DNA of 64,000 bases from Ligula intestinalis (Eukaryota; Platyhelminthes; Cestoda; Diphyllobothriidea; Diphyllobothriidae): the NCBI GenBank assembly GCA_036362985.1, contig JAYGXS010000001.1:51427954-51491953 (forward strand), in the 5' to 3' direction. Made by a program: the position numbers and the translations under genes. The notes under the pieces were generated by a model. The model saw nothing but the letters and a program-made list of their open reading frames with translations, had not been told where the DNA came from and ran no database searches. Positions 1-10,570 of the stretch are shown in pieces (positions within the stretch are counted from its first letter, which is position 1; the number at the start of each line of letters is the position of its first letter).

Positions 1-284
1 GGCGAGACAGAACAGTAGAGTAGAAATAGGTAACGGAAGTGTGATGATGGTCAGTATCCAACAAAATGGCAGTAGTTTAGACTGAGTACGTCCACGTGGC
101 TTCTTTTAATTGAGTGGTGGTAAATGGAAACATCAAGGTTCCTAGAGGACACGAGGCAGATAAAATCTTTAAGATGTTCTTTTCTCGGAATCACGGAGAA
201 AGCTGCTTGGAATAGAGACTCAGGTTGATGGCTCGGCGCAGTTAATGCGATCGAAATGGAAATTGAAATCCGGTCCCTGATGGA
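1..284. other. No gene seen
   Basis: No coding region, RNA gene or recognisable repeat could be supported in this edge segment. It precedes the first recognisable part of the CR1-like fragment and may be an older part of it that has decayed beyond recognition. Confidence 0.4.
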
Positions 285-920
285 CGAACCTACAGACTGC
301 ACGGAATCTTACTCCAAGAAACAGAAATACAGAAAGATCTTGGCATCTGGATGACAGACAACCGCAAACCTTCCACACAATGTTGTATAGAGGCTAAAAC
401 TGCAACATCAACTTCAAAGCGGGCATTCACGGTTTTTGATGTAGACCGTTTCTCGAAAATCTTCGGTACCTTCATAAGGCCAGATCTTGAATACGCCATT
501 CAAGCATGGAGACCGTGGGTGCGGCAGGATTATAACGTACTTGAAAGGGTGCAGCGGTGGGCCACAAAATTAGTAAGAGGGCAAGGTTCACTACCATATG
601 AGATCCGCCCAACTAACTATAATCTCTATCCTCTGAGTTATAGGCATTTACGAGGAGATTAGATACAAAACTTCCATATCATGCATGGATCGGACTTCAC
701 TCTCATGTGTGACGACATTTTCCAACTCGCCACTACAACTAATCTCCGGAGACATCCCTTCAAATTCTATGTGCCCCAAGGACGATTGGATGTGAGGAAG
801 TTTTTTTCTCTTATTGGGTCGTGGACCTGTGGAATAACCTTCCCGAGGCGAATGTTATACCCAAATCTATGGAAACATTCAAACGCCGACCTGATCTACA
901 CATTCTACAGCATAACGTGA
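285..920 (+). pseudogene. CR1-like reverse transcriptase C-terminus (family B), broken
   Basis: This is the thumb and C-terminal part of a non-LTR retrotransposon reverse transcriptase; the catalytic palm is absent because the copy is 5'-truncated. Recognisable blocks in order are EIQKDLGIWMT (about 310-350), FSKIFGTFIRPDLEYAIQAW (about 451-510), LERVQRWATKLVRG (541-580) and LATTTNLRRHPFK (about 730-768). The frame is broken by one nonsense codon, TAG at 660-662; the sister copy near 56980 has TTG there, so this is a T-to-A change. A frameshift follows after residues DVRK near 800, where the sister copy continues with NFFSNRVVNPWNNLP. It is a dead copy of the family also seen at 14891-17121 and 56744-57406. 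Confidence 0.85.
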
Positions 921-1093
921 ACTATGTGACGAATAAACCTTAAAACACCACTGCACCATGTGATGGTCTATATTTTCCCGACTAAAAACTTGCTAACATT
1001 GTTTTTAATTCTTGAGATTTTGATGTGACAAATAGGGAGTTCAAAGGCACGAGTCTATTTTTTCCTCAAATAAACTAACTTTCTGACTGACTC
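921..1093 (+). repeat. 3' UTR and ACTG tail of family B element
   Basis: The segment aligns by eye with 57258-57406. Both share the stretch around TGATGTGA, the block AATAGGGAGTTCAAAGGCACG and a short tandem ACTG/TGAC tail. CR1-type elements end in a short tandem repeat rather than poly(A), so the element's 3' end lies near 1093. A small stem-loop (AGGGAG paired with the later CCT-rich arm) sits just upstream of the tail. Confidence 0.75.
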
Positions 1094-1366
1094 CTGCTGC
1101 CTATGTGGTTGCTCAGAACATAGCAAAAGCCGGCAAAAGTAGTTTGTGTAGCTCCATCCAGGTTTTTAAAACCCCAGCCTACTGTCTTACGGGACTGGTG
1201 GGATATGGGGGTTATGGGTAGAGAAGAAGGATGGATAGTGAATAATGCATACAGAAATAAGTCTATAAATTCTTAAATTTAAGTAAATGTGGTAATTGCG
1301 GGCGATATATAGCGCAGACATAGAGGGCGTCCAATAAAAATTGACATTTTTAGCGGGATGCCCTAT
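1094..1366. other. Spacer between two mobile elements, no gene
   Basis: No coding region seen. The segment separates the family B tail from the 3' LTR of Gypsy-1. Confidence 0.4.
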
Positions 1367-1899
1367 ATTTTAGTGAACCGATACGATCAACGGGTGACTA
1401 TAACCCGAAAAGAACAACGAACGCGATTGCTGGATGAACACAACCGAACCAAACGCAAAGAAGAACAAGACAGTTGAAACAAAGAATGCTACTCTTAAAC
1501 TTTAGTGCTAACTAAAGGACTAATTTATTAGTCCTGACTACAACAATCGGAAAATTCGGGAAAGTCGTCCTTTGGCGGGGCTGATTGACTGTCCTGGTCC
1601 TGGCTGGAGATGACTTCTGAGAGACATTTGGAGGCGGCTGCCGGGAGAGATGCTTAATCTTCCACAGGGCTGTCTAGTTATAGGAAAGGGTTAAGTCAAT
1701 ATTATATGGATAAAATCAATAGGAGCGCTTGATTTATACAATAGCCAATAGCATAAACTCGCCAACACGAAATAGCCGATCAGTTAGCCAATAGGATTAT
1801 GTCCGTTTGAACTAACCAAGTCATGACACGGTTTGGCGCCATCTTTAATAAAGAGCAAAATGAACAAAAACTGAGGTCATTTTAAAAATATTTACTACA
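1367..1899 (-). repeat. Gypsy-1 3' LTR
   Basis: Matches 6873-7431 almost throughout, for example at TAAAGGACTAATTTATTAG and CCAATAGCATAAACTCGCCA. On the minus strand it begins TGTAGTAAATA at 1899 and ends near CTAAAAT at 1367, so it lacks the usual CA end. The facing LTR carries a roughly 25-bp longer version, mostly small indels. Confidence 0.8.
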
Positions 1900-1913
1900 C
1901 TGCATCCTCTCCG
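1900..1913 (-). other. Gypsy-1 polypurine tract
   Basis: On the minus strand GGAGAGGATGCAG lies directly before the 3' LTR start TGTAG. Its position and purine content fit the plus-strand primer of an LTR retrotransposon. Confidence 0.55.
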
Positions 1914-1949
1914 AAAAAAACATAGCTGTCCTCAGCGTGCACCTCATCC

Positions 1950-4900
1950 TGCGAAAGGTGTGGACTACTTCCAACGGGTACGAAAGTCTTCTCTATATCT
2001 TTGAGTGGTACCTCGTCGCGTGGGGATTCGGGGTTACGATTTGATTCGGCAGGTTGGCCGCCCAGCTTGAGACGGTTGAAGTGTTATGTAAACTTGGGGC
2101 TGAAAGGCAGTTCGTGTCCCTGGATAATGCACGAAGTATCCAAAATAACTCGGGCCACACCAATCAACTAATAACTTAGACGGCATTCCCTGGGCAACAG
2201 AATAATATCAAAGCCAAACGACATCACCTACTTCGTAAGGACTTCCGTGGGCAAAACGGTCAAAGTGATCCTTTTGACGCTTCTGTGACCCCTGAATATG
2301 TATTCGTGCTTTTTCTGTGGCGATACGCATCTTATTGGTTAGACTCGTAGGGTAAACGCCGATAGGAACTTTGGTACTGTCGTGAGGTACTTAAAGGTCC
2401 TCGATAATTCGTATTTCTCGGCCGCATGCAAGGGCAAAGGGGGTTTCATGGGTAAATGCATGTACGTTAGAGCAATAGGCTAGCATACAGGCTGTTAAGG
2501 CATCGTCCCACGTTCGGGGATCCTGTCTTTCAACAAACGCTTTGAGCAAACCGATTAGGGTTCTATTCGTCCATTCTACCTGTCCATTACCTTGCGGATG
2601 GTACGCAGTCGTGCGAGTTTTATTTATTTGCAGGTATTTACATAAGTCGCGTATGGTTGTGTTTTCGAACTAACTTCCCCTGTCAGAGTGAAGCTGATTG
2701 GGGGCGCCCCATTTACAAATCCAACCATTAAAAATGGCCTGGAAGACCGTGTTGGCAAAGACATTGGGCAAGGCTACTACTTCAGCCATCTTTGTGAAGA
2801 AATCAAGCATCACTAAAATGCACAGGTTATGCCTGTACGACTCGGCTATGGGTCCGATTATGTCGATATCAACGCGCTCGTTGGGATACCCGGACAATAT
2901 TGGCTGAAGGGGGCCCTGTTCAGCTGTCACGGTGGCTTAAGTTGATTACATGGGGTGCAGTAACGAACGTAATTCCACACAGAATGCTTTAAGTTGGGTT
3001 ATTTATATATACACCTGAGTGCCCACTCGGTCTTATATATTCGTACATGTCCTAACTCGGTATGCACCCTCTCTATAACTTCGTCTTCCACGGATAGAGG
3101 TAGCTAGATACGTTGTGGAAACTGATAACCATCTGTATAATACAGGATGACGTTATCCAACAATAACTTCTCCCAAACTATGTGTCAGCAGCGCGTTTCG
3201 TAGCTCTGCCCACTTAAATCGTCCGTGCTCAACGATCGGGTCTCACTTAATTTTCTTTGGTGAATCGGCCTAATGTGCGGGTCTTCACGTTGTGCCTGCG
3301 CCCACATATGACTTTGGTCATCGCGAAGCGATATCGCACTTATGTTGATGTCCGTACACGATGGACAATCGCCATGCGGTCTATAAGGCTTCCTTGATAG
3401 GGCGTCAGCATTGTTGTGCAGACAACCCGGTCGGTATAAACATTCGTACTCGTAGCCTGCTACTTGATCTTGCACTGTGCGACTAGCCCTTTGAGGTTCT
3501 TGAAATTACGAAGCCATGTTTATGATTTATGGTCCGTTCTAACTAAGAACTTCCAGTACTGTAGGAATGGTCGACGTTCTTTAACGAAAAAGACGAGAGC
3601 AAGCATCTCTTTCCTAGTCACACAGTACCGCTTCTCTGCCTTGCTAAGGGATCGGTTTAGGTACTGAATAACACACTCTGTCTTATCAGCTTGTTGTTGT
3701 GATAAAACAGCGCCAATCACGAATTCACTTGCATCGGTGTCAAGTATGAGCTCTCCCGCCTGTTGACTAACGTCGGGGAACGCGAGGATGGGACTAGAAC
3801 ACAGGTTGTCTTTTGAAGTGTCGAAGCTCGTTGCACATTCAGGTGTCCACTTACAGCGAATTCCCTTTTGGGTGAGCCTATTTTCAAGGTGCAGCTATAT
3901 GTGTATAGTCCTTAACAAACTTCCTATAGTAGGAAGCGAGACCCATGAAACTTCTGGCCTCAGTCACAGTGGTGGGTGTCGGCCACTCGCGGACTTCTGT
4001 TACCTCATCTTTATCGTTTTTGACCCCAGAGGCGGACACAAAATGTCCTAAGAACTTAACCTTATCTCGTAGAAATACGCACTTCACCAGCTTAAGGGTG
4101 AGACCTGCCTGTTTCAAACCGTCAAATACCCTAAGCAAATTATGCAAATGATCGTCGAAGTCCTTTTCAAGAATAATGATATCATCGAGATATACTTAAC
4201 AGATATTCAGAATAAATTGTACTAGAACCTGGTTCATAAGTCATTGGAAAGTACTAGGCGCATTAGCTAGACCAAAAGGCATAGTCTTGAATTCGTATAA
4301 TCCAGAGGGGACTGAGAAAGCAGTTTTCTCACGGTCGGACGGCCTGACTTCTACCTGCCAATATCCAGCAGCTAATCCTAACGTCGAGAACACCCGAGTA
4401 CCCGAAAGGGCATCTAACTTTTCATCAATGCGAGGTAATGGAAAGGAGTCTTTATTCGTGACCTCTTCGCATAGTCTTAACGTCCCGTCCTTCTTCATGA
4501 CTTGAACGACCGGAGATGACCAAGGAAAGCTATATGCCTTGATTATCTTTCGATCAAGCATATCGTCTATCATCACTTTTAACTGTGTCTAGTAGAACGC
4601 AGGTAGTCGTCGAGGCGTAATCTTAATAGGTCAGGCTGTTCCCGTATGTATTTCGTAATGAGTCGCATTGGTTCGGCCGTACAAACGACCGTCCCAATCA
4701 AAAATGTCCCCCAACTCATGAATTAGATTACCTAGCTTCTTAGAGTTAACCGAGTCGAGCGAGGATGGAACTAACCCTTAACACATTCGTCTAACCGGAA
4801 CGTCTTAACCTCGATCGGTACGCGTGGCGCCTCGATATAAAAGGGGATTTCAATTTCACAAAAACGTGTACAATTAAGGTTAAAATCTACTCAACATTCA

Positions 4901-5277
4901 AACGTATGTAAAAAGTCTGCTCCTAATAAACATTGCCAAATGATATCTGGGCAAATAATAAAGGTATGTGTAAATGTAATGCTATTAAACAAAAGCTCTA
5001 GTTCTACTATGCCATTGTGTCGCAGGGTATTTCCATTAGCCGTTTTCAGACTTATTTTGGACTTACTGCAATATCTAACCTTCGTTTGAAGTTTAAGAAA
5101 CGTTTCTAGCCTAATAAGGGAGCATCCAACCCCTGAGTCAAGTAAGCATGGCAACTTAGTATTTCCTATAATAGTATCAATAACTGGGAAAGATTTAGTG
5201 TAACCTATATTCGTAATGCACATATCAGTTTTCAAAAGGCACTTACCGGCTGGTTCAACCTCACCTGGGGTGATCAC
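1950..5277 (-). pseudogene. pol: Gypsy-1 pol: protease, reverse transcriptase, RNase H, integrase
   Basis: Reading down from 5277: an aspartic protease (5277-4891) with the active-site triplet in CLLDSGVGCSLI and the later LLGADFL; a reverse transcriptase (about 4576-3884) with YWQVEV, FKTMPFGLANAPSTFQ and an intact YLDD box near 4180-4195; RNase H (about 3720-3520) with RSLSKAEKRYCVTRKEMLAL and RTDHK; then integrase. The integrase core keeps D in DIDIIGP (2930-2670 piece), D in LHSDRGS and E in HPQGNGQVEWTNR (about 2550). In the reverse transcriptase about nine residues are missing between GTLRLC and the TNKDSFPLPR block. Many stops and frameshifts separate the pieces, so no polyprotein can be made. 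Confidence 0.85.
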
Positions 5278-5289
5278 ATGAACACCAGG

Positions 5290-5965
5290 ACTATATTAAT
5301 AATAATAATATGTTTATTATGCCAGTTTTCAGGCAATTGTAAAGAGTTGGTAATGCACCTCTTGGGCGCCTTCCAACACCTCGAAGACCGAAAAAAACCT
5401 AAAACAAACTCCCTATGTTGCAGCCAGTATTGGTTTTGTTTCAGGTTTTTTGTTTTGTCAATACTGGGCGAGATAGGGAGTTTGTTTCAAGTGAAAAAAA
5501 CCTGCCTTCAAAGGTATGATACAAACTGAATAAATGTACAGTTGTAAGCTGAGTTGACTCATCAGCAGGAGAACTGTTTCATATCGTTTAAAAACATTAG
5601 TTCCAGATGGAGAGGGTTGGCACAAGAACACAGTGTTCTCAGTCTTCCTTCAATGGTTTTCGGCAAAAGTTGCGCTCTATTGGCTGAAGGGTTAGCAGAC
5701 TGTGGGCTGCTGCTTCAGCCGCATTATCTTTAGCATGAAGCCTGGCGGGGTTCAAAGTCCACGAACGCCATCAGAGTGAAAGAGAGATTCCACCGAGTCA
5801 GCACCCAAAATTCGTTAAAGTTGTCCTGAATGTAGAAAACTAGTTATAGGTCTCTTAAACATAAGGTAGTTTTGCTGGGTTTTAATACTTTTGGGCAGCT
5901 TATTCCAGATTGATATGGCGTTTACTGAAAAGAATTGCCGGTACTTAACTGTGCGTGCCATATGG
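5290..5965 (-). mobile_element. Family A non-LTR 3' fragment inside Gypsy-1
   Basis: The minus strand carries the C-terminus of a reverse transcriptase (about 5965-5815, ARTVKYRQFFSVNAISIWNK) followed by a 3' UTR ending in a TAA/ATT repeat at about 5290. It aligns with 14633-14880 plus 17124-17513, the same element split by another insertion. It sits between Gypsy-1 gag and protease. The upstream junction near 5965 was placed from where similarity to the 14633 copy stops. Confidence 0.8.
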
Positions 5966-6130
5966 GGGGTGGTTCTGTCTGGCCCGCTGCTGTCTCCAAT
6001 TTCCTCGTTGAGTGGGCGGTGGCGGGCCTCGCCAAGTCGAGGTTGGTTGTGGAGGTCCAGTCCAGCCAGCAACATTCTGTGGTGGTCCGTGCCAAGGTTG
6101 TGAAGGACCCTGCCACGTTTGAGGGAAGCC

Positions 6131-6853
6131 CTAAGAAGGAAAGGTTGGTGGTGGAGGAGAGCTCATCTGCCATTGAGCCGTCTGGGTGCCAATCTCGCGG
6201 ATTTGGCACGGCTTCGTGACATAAACACCAAGTGATGGTTGAGGCCGGGGACCGAATATGTTGCAAGGCATCGGTGGGGCGGCTTCACGTAAGGGCACGG
6301 CAATGAAATCCACTTTCTCTCGTTGGGCGTAGTTCAGGGCCGCCATAGTGGTGGCTGGTGTGGAACGAGAGAACTCGTTTCTAACCTCAATGCTTGCTAC
6401 ACCTTCTACAAAGATGTCTAAAATCTTAGTTTCCAGATCAATGTAGCTGGAATCTGAGAAAGTCTCGCGAGCCAATACGCAGAGATTGCGTTAGTATTCG
6501 CCAGCTGACACTCCTGTCAGTTGCCTCCGATTTCTCGGGCTTTTCCGAGTGTTCCATGGCTTGGATGGTACGCCATACTCTCTTCTAAGTCACTCGAAGA
6601 TGCTGACCGGTGTTAGTGAGGCCGTGATGTTGCAGGCTCTAGCTACGATCAGCACTTTGTCGTCTGCGCAGTCGAGGGTGGCCGCGGATCGGCTCCCTTC
6701 ATCAATTATCTTGATGAAGGTCTTCATCCGGCTCTCACAGAGATCGTAATCGTCGGATGGGGTGAACCTATTTGGCCACATAGTCCTTGACGCAGGAAAA
6801 GTCACCTTCTCCATGGCCGTTAATAGACGAGCTAGTAGGTCGTCTGCGCTCAT
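6131..6853 (-). pseudogene. gag: Gypsy-1 gag
   Basis: Two minus-strand pieces follow the primer-binding site. The first starts at ATG 6853-6851 (MSADDLLARLLTAMEKVTFP) and runs to about 6590; the second (6475-6131) contains LARETFSDSSYIDLETKILDI and a Pro-rich end. Position next to the 5' LTR, lack of enzyme motifs and the capsid-like helical pattern identify gag. A frameshift and a stop lie between the pieces. No intact CCHC knuckle is visible. The family A insertion lies just downstream. Confidence 0.6.
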
Positions 6854-6854
6854 A

Positions 6855-6872
6855 TCGCACCGTATGCCACCA
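6855..6872 (-). other. Gypsy-1 primer-binding site
   Basis: Immediately inside the 5' LTR the minus strand reads TGGTGGCATACGGTGCG. It begins with TGG, complementary to the CCA end of a tRNA. The priming tRNA was not identified. Confidence 0.5.
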
Positions 6873-7431
6873 ATTTTTAGCGAACCCAGACGATCAACGG
6901 GCGATTTCATACGACTATAATCCGAAAAAGAACAACGAACGCGATTACTGGATGAATACGACCGAACCGAATCCAAAGAAGCACAAGACCTTTTCAACAA
7001 AGAATGCTACTCTTAAACTTAAGAACTAAATAAAGGACTAATTTATTAGTCCTGACTACAGCAATCGGAACAATTGGTAAAGTCGTCCTTTGGCGGGGCT
7101 GATTGATTGCCCCGGTCCTGGTCCTAGCCGGAGATGACTTCTGGGAGACGTTTGGAGGTGGCTGCCGGGAGAGATTATTAACCTTCCATAGGACTGTCTG
7201 TGCATAGGAAAGGACAGCAGGGTTAAGTCCATATTATATGGATTAAACCAATAGGAACGCTTAATTTATACAATAGCCAATAGCATAAACTCGCCAACAT
7301 GAAATAGCCGATGAGTTAGCCAATAGGATTATGTCCGTTTGAACTAACCAAGTCATGACACGGTTCGCCGCCATCTTTAATATGGAGCAAAATGAACAAA
7401 AACTGAGGCCATCTTAAAGGTATTTGCCACA
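6873..7431 (-). repeat. Gypsy-1 5' LTR
   Basis: Direct repeat of 1367-1899. On the minus strand it begins TGTGGC at 7431. The polyadenylation, start and CA-terminal signals could not be assigned confidently. Confidence 0.8.
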
Positions 7432-7664
7432 ATATCCAGAAAATTCACAGTTTTGAAATGCAAACGCAACCCAAACACGGAAATGTAAACAAGCGGAAGA
7501 TAAGTAAATCAAAAGTTCATAAATATTATGTCAATGTCAAAATAAGAATTTTTAAAGGAATATTTAACATGAAACAAACATGACAGAGGTTGGCGCAACG
7601 TTAGCCAAAGTAAACAAAAAGAGGGCATTGAATGCAACACGCGAAGATATTTACAAACCCAAAA
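7432..7664. other. AT-rich spacer, no gene
   Basis: No coding region or repeat family was recognised between Gypsy-1 and the telomere-like array. Confidence 0.4.
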
Positions 7665-7930
7665 TTCTTACCCCAAAAACTAATCCTTAAAATAACCCAT
7701 ATCACAAAACCTAGCCCTAAACCCAAACCCTTACCCTAAGCCTTGACCCCAAACCCAAACCCAAACCCTAACGCTAAATCCTAAGCCCCAACCGTAACCA
7801 TAAACCCTAAACCTAAACCCTAAAACATAACCCTCAACCCTAAACCCTAACCCTAAATCCTAAACCTAAACCTAAACCTTAACCGTAACCCGAACCTTTC
7901 CCCTAATCCTAGCCCTAACCCTTACCCTAG
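7665..7930 (+). repeat. Degenerate interstitial telomere-type repeat, CCCTAA/CCCTAAA
   Basis: About 265 bp of imperfect CCCTAA, CCCTAAA and CCCAAA units on the plus strand (clean runs such as AACCCTAAACCCTAACCCTA around 7835-7855). The complement is TTAGGG, the telomere repeat of flatworms and most animals. The units are heavily diverged and flanked by unrelated sequence, so this is an old internal array and not a chromosome end. Confidence 0.8.
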
Positions 7931-8129
7931 CAGTGCAGTAAATGCGTCCTTAATAAAACTAGTGATAAATAAATAACACAAACCAAAACTTCACACCTAA
8001 GGTATGTTTTTAATAGCAAGTGGAACAGTTGCTTCTTTATAAGCGAGGTAAGTGGGGTAAGTGTAATAGCAAGGCTGGAGAGACGATGAATGGGAACGGT
8101 TGATTAAATGAGTAGGCGTAACTACGCCT

Positions 8130-8295
8130 ACTGAAACGAATATAGTAGTTATTTTAGTGTGTCTTTCGAAAATGAGACTACTGAAGCTATGGTTACCGAG
8201 AACCTTTATAAATTTTGTATTTTTTCCACAGCACTAAGTTTGCAATGACGAGGCCCTCCAGGCCTATAATATACAACTTATTTATTTATTTATCC
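8130..8295 (+). repeat. 3' end of a family C-like non-LTR element
   Basis: Contains CACTAAGTTTG, a hairpin AGGCCctccaGGCCT and a short TTTA tandem tail. This matches the ends of the family C copies near 24385-24452 and 38045-38115, where a GGCCC/GGGCC hairpin is followed by an ATT tail. Only the terminal region is present. Confidence 0.6.
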
Positions 8296-9169
8296 GTCAG
8301 TTACCTTAGTATCACACATCAAGCCCCAATCTGACTATTTATAAATGGCTGCATTCTCTTCCTCATTCTAAACTGTACTCCGGTTATTTTTCCAGCCGTG
8401 CTTTAAAAATATCTGTTAATTTTTCAACATATCCTTCGAACGCTCCCTTTAGCATCCGGGGTTTCTTATGCATTCATTTAATATTATAATACAGTGGCAC
8501 TCCAAAATGATCAAGCAATTTTTGATCGCATTCTTGGTAAATAAATTTTAGATTTAAGACTCAAAAGGCCCTTACTTTTATAAGGTTGCTCGCCACTCCA
8601 CTCTGAACTAATAGCTGTGAAGTGTTCTATATAATGGAAAAACAGTCGCGACATGGCACCTGACAAATGACGCCAGACTGCCCACCTCGATCCGATGGTT
8701 TTCTGATTTGCGTGACTCGCGCACGCATGGTAGCTGTTGGTCGATGAGCAATACCCACGCCAGGCTCTGCAGCGATACTTTCGGATGCTTCAGGCACGTT
8801 TTTAATATATGGTAGAGGGTGCCAGAGTGTCAGTGGTTCCTTTTCGTTTGTTCCCCGTGGGCGTGTTCGGAGGTAGCTATCGCTCCAGAGATCGCGCCTT
8901 TCTCTTCTTTATAACAAGTACCTGGGGCATGCATATTTTCTTCTATTCAGTTCAGTATTTTATTGAGAGGTTTGTATCCTTATGACCCCGTACATTGATG
9001 TGCGAACAAATTTACGGCCTATTCACCTTCATCCTTTGTCTGCTCACCGGTCACAGTAGGGACTCATTTCTACTGTTTAATGTTTTCAGTGGTCGTTCAT
9101 CTTACCAGTCTGGAGCAGCTTGACCAATACCAGAACATCAGTCATTGTGACGTCGTTTTGTTTCACACT
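8296..9169. other. No gene seen
   Basis: No reading frame with a recognisable product, RNA gene or repeat family was found. Confidence 0.35.
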
Positions 9170-9290
9170 TCAGCACGCCCCGTGAGGCATCATCAGTTCT
9201 TTTCTGCAAACGCCAGCGCAATTTGGAATAAACTACTCAGAAATCTGAAGATGTTGAAAACTAATTAAGTTTTAAGAGAACCATTGGATT
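9170..9290 (+). pseudogene. Reverse transcriptase C-terminal relic
   Basis: A short frame reads ARPVRHHQFFSANASAIWNK followed by a Leu/Lys-rich end and a stop near 9266. This is the pattern (aromatic pair, then IWNKLP-like) found at the very C-terminus of the CR1/Jockey-type reverse transcriptases elsewhere in the window, for example at 14633. Nothing upstream could be aligned, so it is a small relic and the assignment rests on about 35 residues. Confidence 0.5.
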
Positions 9291-9299
9291 TCTTTTGCA

Positions 9300-9965
9300 T
9301 TTATTAAATTACATTTTTCCATAGAAGCTGTGGCGGTCTTACAGCCAACCGTTTCCAAACGCGAGATGCCCCGGATTTGGTCTCGCTTAGTCGACAGCGT
9401 GGTGGCCGCAAGCGGACGCGTAACCTTTGCTCTAGCCGACTGGGGCGCACAGACGCACCCCAGCTCGTGTATTCCAATCAGCGCTCTGCGACTATGAACC
9501 GTTTTTGGTCATCAATGAAATCCAATGCTTACGGACACTAGGGGAATACGCTTTAAGCGAGATGGCACATTCACGCGCCCTCCCGGCCGGACACCGTGCT
9601 GGACGCAGCGCCAGCTTTCTCCTAACCCCTGTTTACAATACATTGTTCCTTCTACTCTCGCCTCTCCACCGTCTTCTCTCCAATCACTTAAGAAACCCGG
9701 GCCTGAATGATTGTAGCTGTTAGGATTAACTGTCTTTACCTTCACTCCTATAAAGCTGTCTTGCGGTCTGGTGATATTCGCGAACTCTGAGTTCGTTGCA
9801 AGGTCTCCCCATGAGGACAGTGGTGTTGACTCTATAGACCATGAGTGGTAACTTCTTCAGACGATAGCGAGCAACCATTCGCTGATGCACTCTACTGGGT
9901 ACAATTTTTATCGCTAGAAGAAACTTCAGGTGGGGATTCATAGTGGGCCACCTGCGAAAAAGTAA
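9300..9965. other. No gene seen; GC-richer segment
   Basis: The segment is richer in G and C around 9360-9620 but shows no supported coding region. It ends at the left TA of the MITE. Confidence 0.35.
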
Positions 9966-9967
9966 TA

Positions 9968-10568
9968 CAGTAGTCACCGGCTATTAAGCCCACAGCTAAT
10001 AAGCCCAGCCACTTATTAAGCCCACATCAGCTCTGGACGGAATTTTACATAGCAAAATCCGCCGGCTAATAAGCCCACTCGCGGGCTAAGAAGCCCAGTC
10101 GCCGCCTACAGAGCTCAATTTGCCGGACGTTATTTTTTTTCATTTTTCAAATTAAATTTGACGACACCCTCTTCGGACAGCAGCAGACATGAGGGGTGAA
10201 AAGGACAAATCCCTAGCACGAGAAAGCCGCAGGCGCAAAAGACTAACGCACCCGAACCGCAGCGCTGAGGACACACACACACAAAGGGAAACTCGCATTC
10301 AGGCTCACACTAGACGATGCCGACAGGCGTGACCCCAAAGCATACCAAGGTCGTCTGGCTAGCCTCCCTAGGTCTCGAAAACACAAACAAACACCATTCT
10401 TTTCTTGTAAATAACCAAGCTCTACACACAATAAAGTACGTTGAGAATTTGTAATGCCTATCCTACGTTTACTAATCAAGATCTAGGACTCTCCGGTTAA
10501 TGAGCCCACTGCTTATTAAGCCCAATTTGGTCTGGGCCCGAGGTGGGCTTAAAATTCGGCGACTACTG
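9968..10568. mobile_element. Pogo-like MITE (Tc1/mariner type), 601 bp
   Basis: Terminal inverted repeats of about 29 bp face each other. The left end starts CAGTAGTCACCGG and runs into TTAAGCCCAC; the right end read backwards starts CAGTAGTCGCCG and also runs into TTAAGCCCAC. Both are flanked by TA (9966-9967 and 10569-10570), the target duplication of Tc1/mariner/pogo transposons, and pogo/Tigger ends typically begin CAG. Inside the ends a 12-bp motif like CTAATAAGCCCA recurs near 9981, 9996, 10012, 10065, 10085 and twice near 10490-10520. No transposase frame is present, so it would have to be moved in trans. Confidence 0.8.
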
Positions 10569-10570
10569 TA

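Larger units (their letters stand above)
1367..7431 (-). mobile_element. Gypsy-1: complete decayed Ty3/gypsy LTR retrotransposon
   Basis: Two similar direct repeats of about 533 and 559 bp (1367-1899 and 6873-7431) bound gag, protease, reverse transcriptase, RNase H and integrase pieces, all on the minus strand in the usual gypsy order. The element reads from high to low coordinates. A 3' fragment of non-LTR family A is inserted between gag and protease (about 5290-5965). ATAT occurs at both outer edges (1365-1368 and 7432-7435) and is a candidate target duplication, though the low-coordinate LTR edge is uncertain by a few bases. All coding parts carry stops or frameshifts, so it cannot be autonomous. 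Confidence 0.85.

Noticed and set aside
9981..10096. Regularly recurring 12-bp motif resembling a short CRISPR-like or tandem array
   Set aside because: The context is a MITE with inverted ends in a eukaryotic genome; spacing is irregular and spacers are only a few bases.
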